Positions 56,701 to 64,000 of a stretch of 64,000 nt of DNA are shown in pieces (position 1 is the first letter of the stretch; each line of letters starts with the position of its first letter). Source of the DNA: Tiliqua scincoides. Lineage: Eukaryota; Chordata; Lepidosauria; Squamata; Scincidae. The position numbers and the translations under genes are program-made. The notes beneath the pieces were generated by a model. That model saw only the letters and a list, made by a program, of their open reading frames with translations. It made no database searches and had not been told where the DNA came from. The stretch spans positions 59,834,856 through 59,898,855 of the forward strand of contig NC_089827.1 in assembly GCF_035046505.1 (NCBI RefSeq), in the 5' to 3' direction.

Positions 56701-59352
56701 GAATACTTTTTTGGTATTTTTATTTTAAAGTATTTTGGTACATTTTAAGGCAAGAAAATTATACATATGAAAGCAGGGCAATGAGCCGCATACCTTTCTA
56801 ATTATTAGTAAGACCACATTAGCAAAAACACTCTGAAATCTAATAAAACCTATATAATCTCACTTTATAAAAGCAGTTGGACAGCAAGCATGTATGTTCT
56901 CTACATAATATTTCAGCCATGCATTCCATGTTACCCCACTAGTTTACACACTACACCAGTGTTTCTCAAATTGTGGGTCGGGACCAACGAGGTGGGTTGT
57001 GAACCTATTTCAGGTGGGTTCCCATTCATTTCAATGGGTATTTTATTTTTAATATATTAGACTTGATGCTATCATTATATGTGACTGTAGTTGGGGAATG
57101 TTACAAACATACTTTTAACAAGCTACTATGTATATTCTTTTAACGATAGTAAATGGGACTTACTTCTGGGTAAGTGTGGGTAGGATCGCAGGATAGGATG
57201 GTTAAAAATTTTCCTACTTGATGATGTCACTTCTGGTCATGACATCACTTTCGGTGGGGCCTGACAGATTCAAATTCTAATGAGTGCGCCCTGGTGCTAA
57301 ATATGTGAGAACCACTGCACTATACTAAATGATAAAAATCTAAAAACTTTCATTTCTTTTATAATGTTTAAAAGCTGAAACACAAAAAGTTACAATATAT
57401 TATTTAGGATTACCTAACTAATCTAGTTAACAAAATTAATCCTTAAAATCATACACAGGTATACAGTGCATAACATTTCAGATAAACTTCCTAAAGCCCA
57501 CTGGTAACTGGCAGTGTTGTTGACAAATAAGCCAGATAAGCTGACCAAGCTCCCAAACCGCCCTGCACCACCACGCACTGACTGCCTCTGAAAGTGCTGC
57601 TAAAAGTGCTTCAAAAGCCTTCCTTGCTGTTCACTGGCCAGAAATCACTCCAGCAGGCAACATGCTGGGCCAGCAACAAGCCAGAATGCTGCCTATCAGC
57701 TGGCCCCACACAATGGAAATGCTGGGGCAATTTCCAGCCAGTGAGTAGCATGGAAGGCTTTCAAAGAGCTTCGAGCAGCACTTTCAGGTGCACGAGAGGT
57801 GGCAGTGGGGTTGCTTCGGAGCGCTCTCAGTGGGCTTATTTGGGCATGCTCGCTCAAGAGCAGACCACCAACTGACCATGCAGTCTGTTGTTGATCAGAC
57901 CACGCAAAGCAATGCACACCTGGATGGCCAAAACATTTCTGATCATATATTAACAATACATCATGAGATAAATATATCAGATAGTCACAATTTACTTAGG
58001 CCGCAATCCTAACCAATTTTCCAGCACTGACATAAGGGCAATGCAACTCCGAGGTAAGGGAACAAACATTGCCCTACCTTGAGGAGGCCTCCATGACTTC
58101 CCCCTCCCCCAACTGCAGGATGCAGCACGTGCCCCACTGGCACAGCAATGCCAGTGCTGGAAAGTTGTTTAGGATTATGCCCTTAGTCAAACATATCATT
58201 CAATACCATTAGCACTACTATTTTCCTAACTTACTAATACTGTTTAATGTTTAACTACCAATACAATACAGTACTTGAAACCAATTCCTGCCTGCCTGAT
58301 CTGAGCATGTGATTTGCTCTGCCCAGTCTGGTTTAGGGGCAGATGCTTCCAGGCAGGACTTGCTCTTTGCTCTATCATCAAAATACCTAGAATCACCACT
58401 GACATCAGGAAGGGAGGAGGGCACTTCATCAACCCCACCCCCTAACAGTCATTAAGCTTGCATGGCCCTCCAGCATAGACACAAAATAAAGGAAAGACTT
58501 CTGACTGTTCTAGGGTAGAAGACTTACATGTAAAAGTTCCCCTTCCCTGAAACTAATGAACACATGAGAATTGTTGTCAAAGGGGAATGCTGAGAAGTCC
58601 ATGTGCAAGCAGAAGTAATCTCATGTCTCTCTAGATACAAACCTTAGATAACAATGTTGAATTGTGCATGAGGCGATTAAAATCAGGAATTCATAAATTA
58701 GTTTGCCAAGGCAAGAATATCTCTCCATTTGCAATTGTGATGAGCCCCTGGCCTTCTGAGAATGGAACTCGGCAGTCATGTATCTCTTTAGATGCTCTAA
58801 AGTACCTCCAACAGACAGAATGATTGCAGGGATAAAGCCCTACTATGGTTCCCAAGATCAGATAAGTTTGTAAAATCTTGATTAACATTATTACAATACT
58901 ATAACCCAACAGGAAAACTAGATACTCAGGTTTTTAAAAAAAAAAAAAAAAAGCATGAGCAAGAGGGAAATTGAGAATGAGCACAGCAAAAATGTTGATC
59001 CCACATTACTTGATATTAAAGATGTAATATGATTAAAAAAAACACGTAAAGTACTAAAAGATCATAGCCACTCTCTGGCCCACTAAAGCTCTATTCACTC
59101 TTATGCTATCACTCTTTCTAGTTTCTGGGACCTAACAACCTCAGAGCTTAAATGCTTAAGGACTGCTGCACTCTGCACTGCTTGAAATTCTAGAAACCAT
59201 GAACCTACAAAGATGATAATTTTTAACCAACTCTGCAAATGCTGGCATTCAAAAAGTTAGACAAGAGGTTTTGAAAATTTTAATACCTGACTGAGCAAAG
59301 GACTGAGATGGTAACCTATTTGCTACTTCTGTTACAAGAAGTAAGCTTCTTT

Positions 59353-59390
<38 letters not shown>

Positions 59391-62300
59391 TGCGTGCGTG
59401 CGCGCAAAATGTGGCAGGGCATGCTCAGCCATGCTACTAATCTAGTCTGCAAGCCATCTTTGTGTGAAAAGAGACCCACAAATAACAGAACATACGTTAC
59501 CAACTAACTTTATCTGAATAAAACGGGCAGTGAGACTACTAACATTGCTTCCTCTCTACTTACACCTTGCTCTCTTTTCCATGTATATTTGCACCAATGG
59601 AAAACTTTTTTTAAATTAATGCCATGCATGTCAAGCTGTAACTCTTGATGTATTTCATTAGAAGAAAATGAGGACAGGTCTGACTTTCAAGAACATCGAT
59701 AACCAAGTCAAACCAAAACCAATCCAAATTATTTTTCTTGACAAAATGACAGTTTTTGTTACTATGTCAAAACAGAAACAGTAGAGTCTTAACTGCACTC
59801 TTTCCTTTCAAATGTACATCAGTACATATTCAAAACAAATTTCTCGGTTGATTTCTGCATCTACTAGACCTGCCTACAATCCGTTTAATCTGACAAACAG
59901 CAACAGAAGATCTAATGCCTTAAGGCTGTTCACTGTAATTTCTAAGCAATCAGCTTGCAAGAGAGCCAAGAGGTGACACTTGAAGAGCACAAGCTCTAAT
60001 GCAGTGGTTCTCACACTTTCAGTACCAGGACCCACTTTTTAGAGGGGAAGTGTCTGTCAGGACCCACCGGAAGTGATGTCATGATCAAAAGTGACATCAT
60101 CAAGCAGGAATAGTTTAAACAATCCTAGGCTGCAATCCCACCCAGGAGTAAGTTCCATTTATTATCATATACACCAAGGGTGCCCAAACCCCGGCCCTGG
60201 GGCCACATGCGGCCCTTGAGGCCTCTCAATGCGGCCCTCAGGGAGCCCCCAGTCTCCAATGAACCTCTGGCCCTCAGGAGATTTGCTGGAACCAGCACTG
60301 GCCCAACCCAACTGCTCTCAGTGTGAGGGAGACTGTTTGACCTCTCGCGTGAGCTGTGGGATGAGGGTTTCCCCCACTGCTTGCTGTTTCACGTCTGTGA
60401 TGCAGTAGCTGCAGCAAAGGAAAGGTCAGCCTTGCTTTGTGCAAGGTCTTTTATAGGCCTTGAGCTATTGCAAGACCTTCATTCATTCATATAAGTTCAT
60501 CTTTAATGTATTCATTTATGTAAACTTATGTAAATTTATTCAAATTTTAAATGTAAATTAATTCTTTTTTTCCCCAGCCCCCAGTGCCAGTGAGATGATG
60601 TGTCAGAGAGATGATGTGGCCCTCCTGCCAAAAACTTTGGACACCCCTGATATACACAATAGCTTAATAAAAAAACAGATCTAACATTTCCCCAAATGCA
60701 GTCACATACCATGGGAGCATAAAGTCCAATATATAAAAAATAAAATACTGAAATGAATGGGGACCCACCTGAAATTGGCTCATGACCCACCTAGTGGGTC
60801 CTGACCCACAGTTTGAGAAACACTGCTCTAATGGATCAGTGATATGGAGATTGGGGGGTTCCTGAAGATTTACAGGTAGCACAGAGCATGGCAAATGTCT
60901 AATAATCTTGCAGAGGGTAGACATGGTTAGTGATTTACAAACAAATGAGCAATGTGAACTTGTCTACTCACTCTGAGAATCACTGTGGTCAGAGTGTGCT
61001 CTTTTCCGATCTGGCCAGTTGTCAAACAGGAATTAATCTGAACCTTGACAACAGCTGACTCCCAACTGAACTAAGATGGCAATTCTATGTACACTTTCCT
61101 GGGAGTAAGCCCAAATGAACACAATGTAACTTACATCTGAGTAGACATTCACAGACGTGTGCTGCAAGATACATTAGTTCAACTCACTATGAAACAGCGA
61201 AGGCGAAGCTATCGTCGCATACCTCAAGACACACTGGCTTCAATTTACAGCTAAGTTCTCAACAGCTTGAATCAAAGATCAATATTCTTTCTAATGTTCA
61301 TTCTACCACCCTGAGGTCCTACAACATTCTGTGTATTTTCTACTTATCAAGATATTATCAAAGGATGCTGTATCTGAATTTTTACTTATGAATTCTGATG
61401 TGTACAATGGAGACATCAGTGGTTTGCCTTCAAGTCCACCTTGCTAATTTGTGCTGACAAGAGTACACTACTGTAGGAAACTTCTTATACCTCAAACACT
61501 TCAGTCTGAATTGTGAAACTTTAAGACAAACACCTATAGATTTTATCTTGGATTGCTGCCAGAATTCCCATTAGAAAAGGAAATTCTCTGGAAAAATTGC
61601 TTTAGGGGAAACCAAAGGCATATAAATAACTTACAATTATTAGAATTCAGATAGTCAAAACAATTTGGTAGAAAGTTCTTTACAAGTGACGGCATTACAA
61701 GTCCAAAAAAGTTGTAAGAAACAGAGGAAGTCCAAATTTTGATTTTCAGAATCTGGATTTTACATGCAATGGCCTATCTATGCCCATAGAAATGTGATCC
61801 AAAATTGTGAGATCCTTTTGCTAAATGATGCCAGCTTTGTTACAGAAACTGTGCAGCATTCTGTTTGTATACTAACACACAACTATGGATTCTAGATTAC
61901 AGTTTGGAAAGAAAAGTGGTCCTGAAAATACAAGAACTGGCCACCCCTAATTTAGACACATGCTATTTTTTTCCTTTGAAGCAGGAAAATCTAGCTACGA
62001 AACAGGGTATATATCAAGAATAAAAACATACTACTCAGACTAGAGTTCAGAGTGCCAAAAATTTTAGAATTAAATGTTGCTTTGAGCTGAGGCTTGAAGC
62101 GACTTCTAACTCTGGCAACATTACATGAAACAGAACAAGGCTAGAGAATGTTCTTAGGAACTTGTTTCTCCTTCACAAAGACGCTGAGAAGGAAAAGATC
62201 TTCGACAACCAGGATACAGAACAGAAAGTGACAGCAAAACACCTGGAAATATATGACAATGTCATAATACGGGAAACTAGAAGCAAGAATGAGTCACCAC

Positions 62301-62814
62301 AACAGAAGAAAATATATAGGAATCTATATGAAGGCAAACATATCATGTTCATAAAATCAATGTAAATTCAAGAGCAGATTACAGTGCTTTATTGTGTGGG
62401 CAGGATTTTGCCGGGAGGACGGACAGGACTAGAACCCCAATATACAAACATTTTATGAAAATTCAACATGGTATTTTTGTTTCTTTTCCAGTAATTTTAA
62501 TAAAAGAAACACCAACTTTAATAAAAGCCGAGACTGTTGAAGCTGAACTGTTGAACAAACTGTTGAAAGTAAAGGTATATATGAATAACTAGAAACCCAA
62601 AAAATTGGTTTGTCTAGTCCTATAAATCTAGGATACAATACATTACTGGAAATTTTAGGATTACTACTTCATTTCTGCAGTGGAGATGCTCCTGTCAAAG
62701 TATTTAAAAAAATACGCACTGTTCCAGAGAGGACATCATGAGGGCAGCAGTTGAGGAGATGACTTTTGCATACTCTGTCATCACTGAATTTGATTCGTTG
62801 ACGGGTAGTGTCCC
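44584..62814 (-). CDS. LUC7L2: LUC7L2, U1 snRNP-associated LUC7-like protein (exon 1 outside)
   Basis: LUC7 proteins sit on the U1 snRNP and tune 5' splice-site choice. Nine exons join in phase: 62720-62814, 54432-54530, 53371-53481, 52289-52432, 50792-50968, 48211-48302, 47390-47419, 46340-46534 and 44584-44782 (1142 bp, about 380 aa). The first ~20 codons (human MSAQAQMRAMLDQLMG) lie beyond 64000. The first zinc finger spans VCKSHLLNCCPHDVL to ECLKVHDL. A coiled coil follows, then the second finger CEVCSAYLGLHDNDRR...HFGGKLH, and an RS-rich tail ending REAGEI. VEESQKVMDEVEKARAKKRE and the SRSHSKNPKR segment mark it as LUC7L2 and not LUC7L. No defects were seen. The gene reads towards RNU12, a neighbour it does not have in mammals. 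Confidence 0.97.
45580..45655. repeat. Palindromic AGTAAGTCCCA-type repeat, decayed
   Basis: GCAACCCTATTTACTCAGAA and a right arm ending AATTGTAGCC are weak traces of the family. Confidence 0.35.
46340..46534 (-). CDS. LUC7L2: LUC7L2 exon 9, RS domain
   Basis: SRSRDRRRHRSRSSSRERKK, then SREKRHRHRSRSTSRSRSRS and HQRSRHSSRDRSRERSSKK. Confidence 0.95.
47281..47324. repeat. (ATT)n-rich microsatellite
   Basis: TTATTATTATTATCATTATT-type imperfect tract in LUC7L2 intron 8. Confidence 0.85.
47390..47419 (-). CDS. LUC7L2: LUC7L2 exon 8, 30-nt microexon
   Basis: It encodes SRSHSKNPK with split Arg codons at both ends. Acceptor TTTCAG, donor GTAGGA. Confidence 0.93.
47584..47782. repeat. Long hairpin-forming inverted repeat in LUC7L2 intron
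   Basis: The inner arms, 47605-47670 and 47692-47760, are inverted copies matching at about nine positions in ten. They share TTTTAATGTACTTTGAAGAA at the base and TGGAATAGGTAGGA next to a 21-nt loop. Weaker pairing (AGTATTTGCTGGA against AATATTTGCGGGA) extends it to about 90 bp per arm. It may be a MITE or a structured intron element; I cannot tell which. Confidence 0.85.
48053..48140. repeat. Palindromic AGTAAGTCCCA-type repeat
   Basis: CACACTTATCTGGGATAAGG faces GGGGCTTACTTCTGAGGAGA, with an ACAAGATTG end. Confidence 0.65.
48211..48302 (-). CDS. LUC7L2: LUC7L2 exon 7, charged helix
   Basis: RIVADKQEKRNQERLKRREE followed by REKEEREKLR. Confidence 0.95.
49219..49313. repeat. Palindromic AGTAAGTCCCA-type repeat
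   Basis: GAGGCTGCAATCCTAACC, GAAAGTAAGTCCCACTGAAC and ATAGGACTTACTTCTGAGTA; a full copy. Confidence 0.85.
49458..49548. repeat. Palindromic AGTAAGTCCCA-type repeat
   Basis: GGCTGCAATCCTAACC, CCTGGGAGTAAGTCCCATTG and GTCTTACTTCTGAGTAGACC; a full copy. Confidence 0.85.
49757..49845. repeat. Palindromic AGTAAGTCCCA-type repeat, opposite orientation
   Basis: GTCTACTCAGAAGTAAATTC and ATGGGGCTTACTCCCAGGAA, ending ATAGGATTGCAGCC. Confidence 0.85.
50792..50968 (-). CDS. LUC7L2: LUC7L2 exon 6, zinc finger 2
   Basis: EVYRNSMPASSFQQQKLRVC, then EVCSAYLGLHDNDRRLADHF and GGKLHLGFIEIREKLEELR: Cys2His2-type finger. Confidence 0.97.
52289..52432 (-). CDS. LUC7L2: LUC7L2 exon 5, coiled coil
   Basis: AERVHELNEEIGKLLAKVEQ, LGADGNVEESQ and VEKARAKKREAE. 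One Glu-to-Asp change (GADG) separates it from human. Confidence 0.97.
53371..53481 (-). CDS. LUC7L2: LUC7L2 exon 4, coiled coil
   Basis: AMDHLQSFIADCDRRTEVAK and KRLAETQEEISAEVAAK; donor GTATGT. Confidence 0.97.
54432..54530 (-). CDS. LUC7L2: LUC7L2 exon 3
   Basis: RMDLGECLKVHDLALRADYE and IASKEQDFFFELD; 33 codons, phase 0. Confidence 0.97.
55415..55605 (+). mobile_element. CR1 LINE 3' end
   Basis: It carries the CR1 end motif GATGCTGGACTAGATGGGCC and then CCTGATCCAGCAGGGC. Confidence 0.8.
55748..55973. mobile_element. hAT mini-element, CAGCCATTTTCAACC family, reversed
   Basis: The right end GGTTGAAAATTGCTG and CATGGCACAC blocks match the 9349 and 14109 copies in reverse. Perfect duplication AACTAAGC at 55740-55747 and 55974-55981. 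Confidence 0.88.
56957..57317. mobile_element. hAT mini-element, CAGTGTTTCTCAAA family
   Basis: Ends CAGTGTTTCTCAAATTGTGG and GTGAGAACCACTG. Duplication CACTACAC/CACTATAC (7 of 8) at 56949-56956 and 57318-57325. A palindromic repeat half lies inside near 57150. Confidence 0.85.
57590..57787. repeat. Fold-back repeat
   Basis: CTGAAAGTGCTGCTAAAAGT...CACTGGCCAGAAAT recurs inverted at 57725-57787 (ATTTCCAGCCAGTGAG...GAGCAGCACTTTCAG). Confidence 0.75.
57998..58184. repeat. CCTATCCAA-type palindromic element
   Basis: GGCCGCAATCCTAACCAATT with TTCCAGCACTG at left; CAGTGCTGGAAAGTTG and TAGGATTATGCCC at right. Confidence 0.75.
59358..59405. repeat. (TG)n/(CG)n microsatellite
   Basis: A TG tract passing into alternating TGCG, potential Z-DNA-forming alternating purine-pyrimidine. 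Confidence 0.9.
60002..60825. mobile_element. hAT element, CAGTGTTTCTCAAA family, with inner hAT
   Basis: Ends CAGTGGTTCTCACACTTT and AGTTTGAGAAACACTG. Perfect duplication CTCTAATG at 59994-60001 and 60826-60833. Removing the inner element (60175-60649 plus one octamer) leaves about 340 bp, like its relatives. Confidence 0.9.
60175..60649. mobile_element. hAT mini-element (CAGGGGTC family relative) nested in another
   Basis: Ends CAAGGGTGCCCAAACCCC and TTTGGACACCCCTG. Perfect duplication ATATACAC at 60167-60174 and 60650-60657. Confidence 0.9.
61078..61170. repeat. Palindromic AGTAAGTCCCA-type repeat
   Basis: ACTTTCCTGGGAGTAAGCCC faces GTAACTTACATCTGAGTAGA; the outer ends are decayed. Confidence 0.7.
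61171..62719. other. LUC7L2 intron 2, nothing recognised
   Basis: Short open frames occur (for example 62162-62365), but none matches a known protein or exon. Confidence 0.5.
62720..62814 (-). CDS. LUC7L2: LUC7L2 exon 2, zinc finger 1
   Basis: DTTRQRIKFSDDRVCKSH, then LLNCCPHDVLSGT. The first two bases complete a codon from exon 1. Donor is GTGCGT. Confidence 0.95.
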
Positions 62815-64000
62815 CTGCAACACAAACACACATTTCTGGTTAGACAAGCATAGAACATTCAAGGTATATTTTTACTTGTGTTCAAAGAACTGTTTCCCTA
62901 TTTCATATGAAAAAAATCTAGTAAAAGCAATTCTGAAGAATTGATACTACCTCAGCCTCAGCAAGACTTGTGATAACCTCCAACGTCTTTTTCAACTCTA
63001 ACATTTATGAAATGCAGCAACTACAGGGAGTCTCAAGAAAATGTACAAACACTTTACAGTGTAAAATTTATTATGCTATAACTCACACAAATACTGAATT
63101 TGATGCACACAGAAGTAGTTGCTTGACCCAGTTAATTAACATTTCTGCCCAATGTTGCATATATGCAACAGAGACAAAATGTGTACACCTGTAGGCCAGG
63201 CAAAAATGGGTTAATGAATTAGACCAAGGGCTCAAAATGTTCCCCATTGTTGACTAAGGGATCAGCAGACATCCCCCAATGTGTGCGCTAGGATAGTTCC
63301 ACAAATCTCTTCAATTGCTTCCCTTAGATTTTTGAGTGCTGCAGGTTTTCTGTAATGATGCATGAATGTGAGCTCATTAAAATGTGTGTGTGTGTTGTTT
63401 TTTTTTTGAGATACCCTGTATTTATACCTCAAGACATTAAAATAATGCAATGAAAACTTAATAGACTACATCTGAGGAAAAGTCACTGACTCTGAAGTAC
63501 ATCTACATATATCACAGATTCCAACTAAGATGGAGCACACCAACAGCCTTGGAAGCATTTGATACATTTTTTGAGCATTTAACTGAATATTAGCTGCCAT
63601 TTCTTCAAGACCTCATAATCATGGCATGGATGCAAAGAGCTTTACTTTGGGCAGGTTGAATACAGATAGGATTATTTATACACCTAGAATACTGGAAGAA
63701 ATATGAATGCCTACAAACAGCATCACTCTAAAAAAGCCATGAACTGAACACGCTGCATCTGCATTAACTGAGAGTTTGATAAACATAAAAGCATCAGCCT
63801 GCTTACCACAGATTGAAGTCCAATTGCAAGACTAATCAATCACATCTGTGAACGCTGGAAATATTAGGTCTAAATGGTAAACTCAACACCTGGCCACTGA
63901 TTTATTGCAGGGTTTATTTTCCTTCAAGAAAAGGGACAATGGAATAGTTACTATTTCAGATTTGGAAATGAGGTCCCCTCAAAGGTACTTTTTGTGTAAA
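62815..64000. other. LUC7L2 intron 1
   Basis: The sequence for MSAQAQMRAMLDQLMG was looked for and not found, so exon 1 and the promoter lie to the right. Apart from the mini-element at 63140-63210 no repeat is recognised. Confidence 0.6.
63140..63210. mobile_element. TTAA-flanked (piggyBac-like) mini-element, 71 bp
   Basis: TTAA at 63136-63139 and 63211-63214. Ends CATTTCTGCCCAATG and CCAGGCAAAAATGGG around a TTGCATATATGCAA core. Confidence 0.75.

Noticed and set aside
62162-62592. Plus-strand open frames as a new gene in LUC7L2 intron 2
   Set aside because: Short AT-rich frames without homology, splice context or promoter.

Overview
The window looks like squamate reptile (lizard/gecko-type) nuclear DNA. 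The vertebrate genes have many small exons, and the repeat load is typical of squamates: CR1 LINEs with an 8-bp TTCTTATG-type 3' end, a 5S-rRNA-derived SINE, tRNA-type SINEs, many hAT, Tigger-like and TTAA-flanked mini-elements, and a short palindromic repeat with AGTAAGTCCCA/TGGGACTTACT arms. The species is not resolved. No retrovirus, CRISPR array or bacterial-type operon was seen.

Left to right there are four protein genes and one snRNA gene. SERHL2 (+, 1922-10487) is a serine hydrolase-like gene; its 5' exons lie outside or were not found. RRP7A (-, 12906-21477) is complete in seven exons (279 aa) and converges tail to tail on SERHL2. POLDIP3/SKAR (-, 25042-41289) is complete in nine exons (419 aa). 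The U12 spliceosomal snRNA gene RNU12 (+, 41676-41824) is divergent from POLDIP3 across a 386-bp CpG-rich promoter and carries a recognisable DSE octamer, PSE, Sm site and 3' box. LUC7L2 (-, 44584-62814) has its last nine coding exons here; exon 1 lies beyond the right edge. All exon joins were checked by hand for reading phase and agree with the known vertebrate proteins.

The order SERHL2 > < RRP7A, < POLDIP3, RNU12 > matches human 22q13 as I remember it. LUC7L2 as the next gene does not: in human it is on 7q34, and CYB5R3 is the neighbour of RNU12. The right half therefore carries a synteny breakpoint relative to mammals. The genes share a theme of RNA work: rRNA processing (RRP7A), mRNA export and translation coupling (POLDIP3), the minor spliceosome (U12) and the U1 snRNP/5' splice site (LUC7L2). 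This is probably coincidence, apart from the POLDIP3/U12 promoter pair.

The introns and intergenic stretches are a dense transposon record. The most informative parts are nine hAT-type mini-elements with recognisable 8-bp target duplications, all with TA at the centre; a three-level nest (CR1 in Tigger-like in older CR1) at 30.7-34.9 kb; TTAA-flanked elements of about 71-84 bp; a 5S-SINE sharing its tail with a LINE remnant; a Tigger-like element inserted at position +6/+7 of a SERHL2 donor site; and a strong unexplained hairpin of about 66-bp arms in a LUC7L2 intron. I did not find a wholly new gene system.
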